DNA of 64,000 nt from Podospora comata (lineage: Eukaryota; Ascomycota; Sordariomycetes; Sordariales; Podosporaceae). Numbering within the stretch: the first letter of the stretch is position 1; every line of letters starts with the position of its first letter. The DNA lies in the NCBI GenBank assembly GCA_017354895.1, contig CP071497.1, forward strand, positions 3,534,001 to 3,598,000, given 5' to 3'. The position numbers and the translations under genes were made by a program. This document shows, piece by piece, positions 54,500 through 64,000 of the stretch. Below the pieces are notes generated by a model that had not been told where the DNA came from, did no database searches, and saw only the letters and a list, made by a program, of their open reading frames with translations.

Positions 54500-55110
54500 G
54501 GTCGGACACGATAAACCACCGCATTATTCCCGTGGTATCAAACCAAAAGAGTGCTCGCAACAAGATCTTGATTGAACCGTGTTTGACGCTTTATGGGGAT
54601 GTGCTCTTCTATCCGGGGAAATACCTGGAGGGCGGCACTAGTTTCGGGATGAAAGGGATGTAGCGAGAAAGCTATTCTCTGTCTCCTCTGAGAGAACAAT
54701 TCCAGATGACGCCAACTGGAACATGGTGGCGGTGGATCCAAAGCTGCATAGCTTTTGGGAGCGGGGTCTCTGCGCATATCGATGCTTGGGTGCAAATCGG
54801 ATGGATGGCTCACGATGGGGAACGTCAAGGGTCAGGGAAGAGTACGATGCGGATCACGCTCGAATTCCATTGGATGCCTGTGGTAGACCGAAACGCTGTT
54901 GGAGAGACGATCGGGCACCTACAGAAATCGCGGGGGATAGTGGCCAAGACATTATGGCGATCATGTCGGGGAAGAATTAGGCTTTATATCCGGGGAGAGG
55001 TGGTGTGTGGGTGTGGATTCGGAAGATGTCAAGGAGATAATGATGGTGTTTTGCATCCGGTGGTGGGTGGTTGTCATGACTGCTTTAGCTGGGGGGGGCC
55101 TGGGGCCTAT
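54500..55110 (+). pseudogene. Decayed fungal HNH-endonuclease-domain gene
   Basis: Pieces of one family appear in order but in different frames. At 54696-54790 the translation IPDDANWNMVAVDPKLHSFW then ERG matches the common pattern of fungal HNH_2-type proteins (N-M-hydrophobic...LH..W). At about 54847-54885, in another frame, is MRITLEFHWMPV, the usual next element. At 54974-55096, in the third frame, are GEELGFISGERWCVGVDSED and VKEIMMVFCIRWWVVVMTAL AGG, like the family's C-terminal part. A possible upstream remnant (NHRIIPVVSNQK, 54514-54549) resembles the H-I-I-P element of the domain's core but lacks its Cys. At least two frame changes and no intact start are seen. Introns explain some changes poorly because no good splice sites are present. 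Such genes are abundant and of unknown function in ascomycetes. Confidence 0.5.
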
Positions 55111-55815
55111 GATGCTGTGCCGGATAGCCCGCTGGATAGGTTTCTTGAAGATGAGAGATTCAAAGGGATAGAGCATGACCTGCCGGTTATCCAGCTAGGT
55201 CCTAATCTTGACTGGAATAAGCTCTGGCTGACCATCTGGGTGGTTCTACTGCATGTGTGTGTATCGTTAGGCTCTGGGTTGGGTATAGTTGATGGAATGG
55301 CCAATAGATCATACACTGGAACCAGCTAAACAGGAAAAGAGAGATTGTGCGTATGAAGAGAAGTAGCTCGATACCAAGATGCGGACTGTTGTACTAAATT
55401 GATTGTCAAGTATGCGAATTTCATAAGCCGGCACAACTGCATCTTTGGGTGGACTACTGACTCCCTTGGTAGGTACCTATGCTTTTCACAAGCCCAGCTT
55501 AGTATGACAGAAACATTCTGTGACTCTTTGTCAAAGCGTATTTAGTGGGTTTCAGATGTGTGTTGTTCATTATGACTTGATTGCTGTGGCACCGTAGGTA
55601 AGGATGGCTTTAGCTTGGCTACCCACCTTATGAATCCTCTTTTTTTTTTTTTTTTTTTTTGAGTGGACAAACAGGCCATGATAGTCCAAGCGAGCATTCC
55701 ACGTCAGATGGGCAACGACAAACAATGCCTGTCATGGGTGCAAGTAGAGCCCAACAGTTCGTCTTGAAAACCCAGCCGCTCTGAACCTTTGGGGACCGAA
55801 AATGATTTCCTCTCC

Positions 55816-55862
<47 letters not shown>

Positions 55863-57411
55863 GACTTGGCCTCGGCGGAACTTTCTTGAAGTCTTCAGCG
55901 CTCTCCTATTCAACCATGTATTAATCAAGTCTCACGGACCAGTGTGCGCGGTTCTTCTTACCCACAACACTGGCGCTGAAATCATGGATTCTACCGCTTT
56001 TTGACCAAACTGGAGAGGATTTGGTTTAAAAAACAGCAGGTCAATCCTAGAGTCAAACCCGGCAGCGGAGGCTGGATTCTCTTTGCAGGTTGAGTTTGGC
56101 ACTCAAAGGACGACCCCAAGCGGGCCGGTGGCTCCAATCGTTTCAGCGACTTTCGCCGCCCCGACGCAATCAATCCCTAGGCCCTTTCCTCCCAGTGGAC
56201 AAAGTTGAATATCATTTGGAGCCAATCGATGGGCTGGAGAAATGGTGGGAGGACAAACTCTGCCACACTCACCAAGAAGCCCAAGGAAGAGTTCAGGAAG
56301 TTCGGTGACCGAGAGGCCGCAGCATTTGCTGATGGTCAATGTCGACCTTCTCAAGCAGACCCTGCGGAGCTCCGAAAGAGATATTGCGACCTTCCTTCAA
56401 GGCACCATTCCGACACCGTATATGGTTAAGCTGTGTAAGTTCCCCTATTGTGTAGCCCATAGTATGCGTGACAGTGAGGTGGAAACTGCGATTAGGGCAT
56501 TGAGGTATAATTATCACGGGTCTTGGTTATTCGGAAAATGTCTTTTAACCATCTCAGCTACCAACGCATTTTGCTTCAAAGCCCGGCGTTTTTATTGGTC
56601 TTTCCCAAACATGGGAAAAAGACCATGTCTTCGAGAATCAAAAGCGGCGTTCTCAACCCTGAGAAGAGTCGCGAGTCGATCGGTGTTACCTCAGGGCAGG
56701 TCGGACAGCGACAGCGACAGCGACAGTCACAGAGGGACAACCGCGCGAGGAAGCGTCAACAACAACGGCAGCAGGCGCTGGGGGCGAGGGCCTGCGAGAG
56801 ACTGACGTGAACGTCAGCAGGTTTGCGGCCGGGCCCGACAATGGTTAGTGAGCGGAGCTGTCTTTTGCTTTGGAAGTTAGCCATCAGTGTACCCTCTCAT
56901 GCATGTCACCACACCCAAGTTACTCTTAATCATCCAAACATCCTGGTTATTCCTTCTTCTTCCTCTCATATTTTACTAACTATCCGTTGTTTACATACAA
57001 ATATTCCCTCCCCCCAACATATGTATGTACACCCTTCCCTTTCCCCCTTTCATGTTATGTACAACCCTATCATCTCCCCCCCACCCCTGATCACCATCAA
57101 CTCAAACCTCAAAAAAACACACATCCATGCAGGTATTATTCCCTTCTCTTCCCCCCCCTGTTGAAACTCAAAAAACGCCACATCATGTATGTCCCTAAAA
57201 CTCAAACGCACAAAAACTAAAAACTTGGCTTTCTCGCTTCAGGGGTATTCTCCTCTTTGCTTCCCTATCCTTATCCATTTCCCATCCCGTATTGCTCTGT
57301 ACCGTTCAATGTACCCAACCCTTGTAACCTACCACACAAAAACTCAAAAAGAAACCCGTGCCCTTCATCATCCATCCGTCATGTCTGTACCCATATCGTC
57401 CCACCTGGTTC
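55111..57411. other. Intergenic, no firm gene
   Basis: Holds a T21 run (55640-55660) and a (CAT)n repeat (55816-55862). A 187-codon plus-strand frame at 56242-56805 and overlapping frames there have some protein-like segments (VNVDLLKQTLRSSERDIATF) but no domain I recognise, so I do not call a gene. The right end is C/T-rich 3' flank of the WOPR gene. Confidence 0.45.
55816..55862. repeat. (CAT)n microsatellite
   Basis: About fifteen uninterrupted CAT units. Confidence 0.95.
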
Positions 57412-58941
57412 CTACCCCCGAAAGTTACTGTTCAGCTTCCCGATGCTCCCCGCCTCCACCCTCGCAAAGTCATGAATAGCCGGCAATTGCGGCGGCCTCC
57501 CAACCCCCCCATGCGCCGTCCTCGGCGAGCTATTCGCCGAATTCGACCCGCCACCCACCGACGGCCCGGCACTGTTAGGCTCAGACGACACCGTCGAGGA
57601 GGCGTTGGTCAGCGGCGGGGTAGGGTGAGAAAGCAGTGCTGACAAGCTCGCTTTTGTGCTTGCGCTTGTTGGATCACGGTTTCGACCGTCGGAATTTGGC
57701 GAGACAGAAAGGGCCCTGTTGGGAGGGCTGGCCGTGTGTGTGGTGATGATTGGACGCATTGGTGGTGGCTGTTGGTGCTGCTGGGGTGGTTGGACTGGGG
57801 CGAGCTGGATCCCACCATTGAGAGCAAGTCTCGGGTCCGAGATGGCTTCTCTGGCTTTAGCTTGAAGATGCCGAGATCGGGGAGAGCCAAGAGGTGCTAT
57901 TCTGGGTGGTGATAAGATGGGTGTTGAGACAGATCCTGTCTGGGGGTATGGGGCGTGGTGAGGCGGCTGAGATGGAGTTGGGGCGGGAAGAGGGAGCTGA
58001 GGCGGTGGTTGTGGTGGCCGCTGCTGAGGCAGTTGCAATGGTGGAAGAGTGGGCGCTCTTTCTCGCTCGTACTGGTGATGATTTGCCGAGTGATATGGCT
58101 GTTGAGGTGGTGGCGGTGGTGGAGGGCCATAGTGCAGCTGGGGAAGATGGTGACTGTATGGTGCTGGATGGGCACCAGGATGAACTGGGTGGCCGGGGTG
58201 ATGGTGACCATTGTATGGATGACCGTAGGGCGGTGTCGTTCCCGGCGACGGTGGCCAGGGTTGATAATGGCCGTGGTGAGCGGGATGCGGGGCATATCCC
58301 GGGTAGCCTGGGGGAAGATGATGAAGCTGCTGCACCTGTGGTGGGTAGGGCGGCTGCTGCATCGGCGACCGTGTCAAGGCCGATTGATCGTTCAGGCTCG
58401 ACTCGGGGTACATGCCCTTCTGCGGAATGATGCCTCGCAGTTGGGGGTCGGTGCTCGGTGTCTGCAAGTTCTGTGAATTTCTGGTGTAGTACGAAATGAG
58501 GTGAAGATGCTGAGAGTTGGAGGTGGTGATGCTGAACGATTGCTTCATAAGACCGTCAGTCTTGTAGCGGTAGCCAGCCGCCAAACTGTCTGGCTCCCCA
58601 TCATCCTGATCCTCATCACTGCCACGACCAGAATCCGGAGTTCTCCCAGCCCCCCTCCTCGAGTTCCCAAAACCATTCCCTCGCTTGCCTTCCATCTCGC
58701 GGTATGTCAAAAAGCTCCCAGACACACGGCTGGCGCTCCATGACTTTCCATCAGTCCACCTCCGCATGCCAGCTTCCCTCTCATCCCAGACATAAACCGA
58801 CCCGGATCGAATCTGTTGGCGTTCCTTTTCGGACAATCTTCTTTGAACTCTAGGCAAAAGTCCCAGTCGGCAAGCCTCGAAAAGTTTGATGGCGTCGGCA
58901 GGCGTCTTGACCATGCCGTGATATGTCTCCATTGTCGTCAT
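57412..58941 (-). CDS. pac2: WOPR-domain transcription factor, Gti1/Pac2 family (Pac2 type)
   Basis: Single frame of 509 residues from the ATG at 58941 (MTTMETYHGMVKTP); the frame upstream has no ATG. The two halves of the WOPR DNA-binding fold are clear. WOPRa covers about 5-86, with DAIKLFEACRLGLLPRVQRR, LSEKERQQIRSGSVYVWDER and MRRWTDGKSWSASRVSGSFL. WOPRb covers about 122-157, with YRYKTDGLMKQSFSITTSNS and HLHLISYYTR. The wording LGLLPRVQRRLSEKER is of Pac2 type rather than the Ryp1/Wor1/Sge1 type. The C-terminal two thirds are His/Pro/Gln/Tyr-rich and disordered with long proline runs, fitting an activation region. Fission yeast Pac2 controls entry into sexual development through the cAMP pathway; in filamentous fungi homologues affect development and virulence. 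The specific role here is inferred from the family. Confidence 0.93.
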   Translation of the reverse strand: MTTMETYHGMVKTPADAIKLFEACRLGLLPRVQRRLSEKERQQIRSGSVYVWDEREAGMRRWTDGKSWSASRVSGSFLTYREMEGKRGNGFGNSRRGAGRTPDSGRGSDEDQDDGEPDSLAAGYRYKTDGLMKQSFSITTSNSQHLHLISYYTRNSQNLQTPSTDPQLRGIIPQKGMYPESSLNDQSALTRSPMQQPPYPPQVQQLHHLPPGYPGYAPHPAHHGHYQPWPPSPGTTPPYGHPYNGHHHPGHPVHPGAHPAPYSHHLPQLHYGPPPPPPPQQPYHSANHHQYERERAPTLPPLQLPQQRPPQPPPQLPLPAPTPSQPPHHAPYPQTGSVSTPILSPPRIAPLGSPRSRHLQAKAREAISDPRLALNGGIQLAPVQPPQQHQQPPPMRPIITTHTASPPNRALSVSPNSDGRNRDPTSASTKASLSALLSHPTPPLTNASSTVSSEPNSAGPSVGGGSNSANSSPRTAHGGVGRPPQLPAIHDFARVEAGSIGKLNSNFRG

Positions 58942-61900
58942 GGTGGGCGACAGTGCTTTGGAAGATGTAGGTTGATGCAACCCAGGACCGTTGGGCCAAA
59001 GAAAGAGAGACTGTATAGTCAACCAAGATATCCTCCTTTCCTCCTCAACTGCAAAACTTATTGCACCACCATTCAGGACTGGAGCCTCGAGTAAGTTTTG
59101 TCGACAAGAAGCTTAAAGGCGCCACAGCAAAACCCTATTTGATATGATGTAACCAGTGTCAATGTTTATCCCTTCCTATGGTGGATTCATGAAGAGGCAA
59201 GCCGAGCCGATAGCGGGTCCATGACCTGTGGGAGCGAATTAGGTAAACGTGAGACGTGTAAGGGGTGAGGGCTTGGCAGAGAGACGACGGGCGTTTTAAG
59301 CCTCAGTGTGGATTTATAGCCCTTTTTTTTCTTTTTTAGGAGATGTGGAGGAGAGGAGAGAGGTGGGCGTGCTAGAGTGACAGAAGCTTGATCGAAGCAT
59401 TGCCCTTGGCTGGCGATACCTGGCACACGACGGCACACGGCAGGCAACAAGCAGCCTCTTGGGCGCATAAACAGCTTCCCACGTCAAACCCTGGGGTGTG
59501 GTTCCTCGCCTTGTGTCTTTGTGTCGTCGACCACGTCAGGCTCACGAGACGCGAAGGGTTACAGCAGCACGGCCATGGGCGGAGCACACACAGTCCCACG
59601 CTTCACCATGTCCCCGTCCGCATACACTTGATGGGGACGAAGGTCGTGGGGAGTCGTGGGGATACAGAAGCCTGCCCTTTTTGAGATCCGGTATGGAGAA
59701 TTATCAGGGGATACAGTTGCACTCGCACTTGCACTTGCACTCGCAACGCGTTGTTATCTGTGTTTCAAGAGACGAAATAGGAAAGTTGACGAGGAAGAAA
59801 ACAAGCTGGAAGCGTACCTATCAGAATGTGTCTTGTTTTTGTTTTGTTATGTTGTGTTGTGTGTTATGTGGGAGCGTGAGTAACCGCTTGTTCAGCGAGC
59901 TAGTAAAGGTAACGGCGATGACAGCTAGTCGTGGTGTGGTGGACGGTGGACGGTGAGACCCAGAGAAATGCAAAAACCGAGAAAAGTGTCTTTAGGTGCA
60001 GGGCGATGCGCGCGGGTTGTATCGGGACGTTTCGACTTATATCGAGAAAATGACCAAAAAAAAAAGAAAGGCAGTGGAAATAAGGTGCGTGAGGGCACCG
60101 CGGTTGGCGGCTGGTGGTGCGGATCCGCTGCAGGTCGATGACGATGCGCCCTCTGGCACATGGGTGTCTCGGAATGTGGGAGCTTTCAGAAGGGTGTCCC
60201 GCTAGAGAGAACCCACTCCAAGCCCACCAAGCACCATGCCAAGCCGAGCGATGCCTCAGGTCTGGCAAAACGGCTAGACGGGGGGCGTCTTGGTCCTGGC
60301 TGTTGGTGCCTGCCTGCCTCTGGGCGATCATCAGATGGAAATTGGAGAAAGTGAGGCCGTGAACAGCACCATTTTGAAACAGCCAGATACGAGTATTCCT
60401 CCCTCCCACCATCTCTCCATCTCTCCATCCTTCCCTACCTTCGGAAAGATCAAGTCAGTTTTAAAACAATCCGAGTTGATCTGGCACAGGCACAGACACT
60501 GATGACAGGTGAAATGCAATTCATCTTCTCACCATCACTCGTCCCACGCCCCCCTTCCCCGAGCGGAGAATGCCAAGTAAAAGCCAAGAGGGCCAAGCAG
60601 CGAGGCCAAGAGAGCCAAGAAAAGCGGAGCAGACCAGACAAAGGACAGCCAGGACCAACTCCACAGCAAAAAGGCGCGAAGCTCTGTCCCTTCATCCCTG
60701 GCCAAAATTACTTCACTTTTTGGTTCAGCACTCCACCTGTCCAGAAAGTGTGTCGTAAGCTCTTACAGATCAATGAGTCCTACGAGAGGGGGGAGGGGGC
60801 CTAGATCTCGCTTCATTTCTGCCTCCTTTTCAGTCCATCAGGCGGAGAGATACTCAGAATTCTACCCAAGCAAGGTGGTGGGTAGGTCCTTGTGTCACAC
60901 ATGTTGGATGTCGTTGGTCGTGAGATGATCCGTTTATGGGTACGAGCCGCCGGTTACGAGCAGTTGCCTCTTGCAGTTGGGTTGATGATGAATCTCCGAA
61001 CAAAACTCTTATCATCTCACCCATCATCATTATTACTCCACCAACTGTTGCTGTTATGAATCGCTTGGACCTCGGACCTGACCGGGACTCATCGGTGTAA
61101 CACGCACACCCCTCCCCCCAATCCACATGTTGTTGGACCTTGTAGGTAATTGGACTTTTGTTGTGTGTCACAAGAAAGGAGCAGCAGCAGCAACTGAAGT
61201 TATTGCGAAGGTCCATTGTCGCACAACATCCTGCCGAGCTTTTGTGTTCTTTGCTGTCAATTTACCAACATCTGGATCGCCACGCTAAGGAGAAGAGGGG
61301 GGCGCAATGTGGTTATCAATATTCGCAACCGTTGGGTCCGAGAAGTCCACTTGGTCTTGGTGATTGATATCAATGGCTCCCCCCCCAAAGTTCCAAGACT
61401 CTTGGGCCACGCACGCCAACACTTGGGTCCTGCTCGAAGTTTGACTAGTGCCCGCTTCCAGTTCCCTATCCAAGTCTAGCCCAAAACATTATCTCAACGT
61501 CCAAAAAGGCGCACGTGGAAAGCTGCAACCTGTTCACTTTGAAAGAACAACTGCACTGCACTTGCTGACCCCTTTGTGCTCCCACCTTTTCTCCTCTGTC
61601 ATCGGAACTAAGCGCCTTGGTTACCTCCGAAGCCGAAAACTTGACATATTTTGGACATCTTCTCCCCCCTCCCATTGGGTGTGTGGAATAACCGCCTGAT
61701 TAGGAAATCTCACTGTCATGTCAGACGTTATGTAAAAAGAAGGGGTCCAATCCAGGAGGGAAAAAAAGTGTGAATAACAAAAACGAGAAAAGGCAGATGG
61801 ACCCTTGCACGGATTTGCCATGGAAATACCGGCTTGGGATAGGATTTCAAGCTTATTTCTCTCTCCCCATGCTAGCGTGATTGGCATTTGCCTGGATCAC

Positions 61901-62733
61901 CCTTCAAGCCATCAGCCTTGGCTTCCATGCTCCATCCATCATGCCGCCCAATGTTGCGACTCTGGGCCAACTTGGCATCTTTCTCGGATCAGAAGGTTGC
62001 TGACAAGACCCCGTGACTCCGAATCCGAAGAGGGAACTGCTGCTCGCTCCACCGGCTCGCGACGAGACACCCCTCTCCTTGAAACCCGCAAGGCGCCGGG
62101 TGTGCCGTCAGTCCCGTCGTCGTTGACATGTCCGCCCACACGGACGACCGAGTAAGCTTCGCTTCGCTTAGGACATCCGTACGGGTAAACCTTTTCGAGC
62201 GGGTGTGAACACCTTCTGGAAAAGCTGTGGACTTGATTACAAAACACCAGCGCCCCCACATGAGGAGGAATCCCTGTCGCAATTTGTCTTGGGATGTGCC
62301 GTGATGGCCTTGGCCGTTTCTGGGCAACACTTTAAACTTGGAGTGTGGCTTGCCGCGAGGTACCGGTACCCTGTGGGGTGTGAGGCACACTGCAGCTAGC
62401 AATTCCTCTGCTTGTCTCTGTGGAAGCAACAACTGCGAATGTAACTGCACAATGAGAGCCTCGACGAGGCGTGGTGAAGCGTGTGTGCCTCTGATGAAGT
62501 AGAAATGTCATTGGCCATCGCTGTTTGCCCTGTGGGCAGGGTGTCTGCAGTTGGGCGCCCCATTAGTCAGATCCTTTATCCACTAGCGTACCAAGTGAAT
62601 CGTATTCGCGTTCCGAAGATGCGAACCCAAGATCGGAATTCGTCACTGCTCCCGCCTGCCGCGATCCATGCTATCCTGGGGTAGGCAACGGCGGAATATG
62701 GTTGCCGGAAGCGAACCCAATTATTCGTCAACA

Positions 62734-62760
62734 GCGACGACGACGACGACGATGACGACC
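62734..62760. repeat. (GAC)n short microsatellite
   Basis: About eight GAC/GAT units. Confidence 0.8.
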
Positions 62761-63650
62761 TTTTAGTTTCACTGCCTGAAGTGAGATCAGACAGTCATCA
62801 TCAATAGTCAGGTCCTACTATCATTTTCATCTGACCATGTCAACCACCACGGCTGTTGTGCGCCGGAGCCTGGTATCAAAAAAAAAAAAATGAACAGTCA
62901 AGGCGCAGGGACCTTGTGTAAGTTTGTGCAACAACAGCAACAACAGATGCGGCTGTTGGAAATGTGCGGGCATGCTTAAGCTTGAAGCTGTGCCTCTCGC
63001 CTCTCGGAAAGGTGAGTGAGCAACAGTGTGGCAGTCGTAATATTTGGCCCAGTAAGGCGACGCCCTCGGAAAGATCCTCGCAGCTTGGCGAGCCAACAAA
63101 GTCGGCCATCTCATCAGGGCTTTTACTTGTTTGTCCGGAGTATCATTCGTTGTTGGTGCTGTTGGTGACGGCAGGGTATGCGTCAAGATCTAGGTTGAGT
63201 CTGTGCAACTGCTCCCCGTCGTGTCAGTCATGTCGATCGAGGCCAGGGGCGGACTTTTGCTGCTGTTCGTGATAAAAAAAAAATATAAAAAAAACAAGAT
63301 GCTTGAGGTCAGCTGAAGTGGTCAATGTTCCGGTCCCGGCTGGGCACCGCAAAGAAGGCCGGTTTTCCGTCGAGCCAAGGCACTTTGAAAAAGAGAAGTG
63401 GCATTTGGAAGCTTGGCAGTGGCAGTTGTGGATGGTTGTGGGTGGTGGCACTGGCAGAGCATTGCGCTGAAGGGAAGGTGTGACTGGTATAGAAATGCAG
63501 GCCGAACCAGGAGATAATACCTGACGACTCATCATGGCCAAGCCTCTTGTTGGTTAAGCATGATTTTAAGCGTCAATAGTTTTCTGGGCGTGTCACTTTC
63601 CCTCACTTGTTCGGAGTCTTGGTAATCAGTCACTAATCAACAACCTCAAT

Positions 63651-63691
<41 letters not shown>

Positions 63692-63692
63692 C
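63651..63692. repeat. (AAC)n microsatellite
   Basis: About fourteen uninterrupted AAC units. Confidence 0.95.
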
Positions 63693-64000
63693 GTGTCAGA
63701 AGTCTCCGCTGGGGAAATTCCCTTTTTCTTTGTGCCTCAGTCTGACCAAAATGCCGGAACCCAATGGCAGCAAGCCGCTTATTCATCAGTAAGGTACGCG
63801 GATACGGTAATTACAGGATACCAAGCTTTGCGGCGGCCTCCGTCAGCCTCGCATGCAATTGAGGGGAACATGTCGTCTGTTTAAGGTTAATAACGCACCA
63901 AAGAGCGACGCCAAAAATACACTCCCCGGAACGGCCCTCCTGTTCCCCGCCAAACCCTCCGTTTCGATTCCTCCAGTGCTCGACCCAAGCACAGAAACAC

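Larger units (their letters stand above)
58942..64000. other. Gene-free right end of window
   Basis: About 5 kb upstream of the WOPR gene with no supported gene on either strand. Short frames up to 170 codons have no domain. Contents: a 12-nt palindrome GGTACCGGTACC (62359-62370), a (GAC)n stretch (62734-62760) and an (AAC)n repeat (63651-63692). Part may be the extended control region or long leader of the WOPR gene, as developmental regulators of filamentous fungi often have. Confidence 0.5.

Overview
The window reads as nuclear DNA of a filamentous ascomycete (Pezizomycotina), most likely a member of the Sordariales. The reasons are short GT-AG introns with CTAAC-type branch points, a lone dispersed 5S rRNA gene of Neurospora type, a linker histone H1 split by four introns, and a gene set typical of these fungi: a Pac2-type WOPR factor, a fungal phosphoketolase and a HeLo-like/STAND-type N-terminal domain protein. 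The species cannot be named from the sequence alone.

Layout, left to right. 1-1.7 kb: the 3' part of a haloacid dehalogenase gene converges on an unrecognised charged protein. 3.2-4.7 kb: a small four-exon gene for a proline/glycine-rich, basic-then-acidic protein. 6.6-8 kb: a two-exon gene for a fungal protein of unknown function. 8-15.4 kb: a long gene-free tract holding one intron-bearing tRNA-Lys(CTT). 15.5-18 kb: intronless phosphoketolase. 21.2-23.7 kb: RasGAP of the Gap1/Sar1 (IQGAP-related) type, behind a microsatellite-rich leader. 25-27 kb: three-exon MFS transporter. 29-31 kb: Hpc2, a subunit of the HIR histone chaperone. 32.9-34.2 kb: RPAP1/Rba50, an RNA polymerase II assembly factor. 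35-36.8 kb: a disordered NPF/proline-rich protein. 38.8-40 kb: linker histone H1. 42.6-44.5 kb: a HeLo-like N-terminal domain protein. 46.8-47.8 kb: an ELYS-like nuclear pore protein, divergent from SMC4 (48.4-53.2 kb), with an MluI cell-cycle box between them. 53.5 kb: 5S rRNA. 54.5-55.1 kb: a frame-broken HNH-endonuclease-domain gene remnant. 57.4-58.9 kb: the Pac2-type WOPR transcription factor. 59-64 kb: no gene seen.

The genes do not form a metabolic cluster. Several act on chromatin or chromosomes (Hpc2, H1, SMC4, ELYS-like), but they are ordinary unlinked housekeeping genes and I see no operon-like logic. I found no transposon, virus-like element or CRISPR array, and no clearly new multi-gene system. 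The items most worth a second look are a within-gene base-composition gradient (coding strand C-rich at the 5' end, G-rich at the 3' end) seen on both strands; perfect palindromes upstream of the phosphoketolase gene, one a CGG-N11-CCG site and one abutting the TATA box; the shared SMC4/ELYS promoter with an ACGCGT box; a decamer minisatellite inside an 81-nt intron; and the decayed HNH gene.
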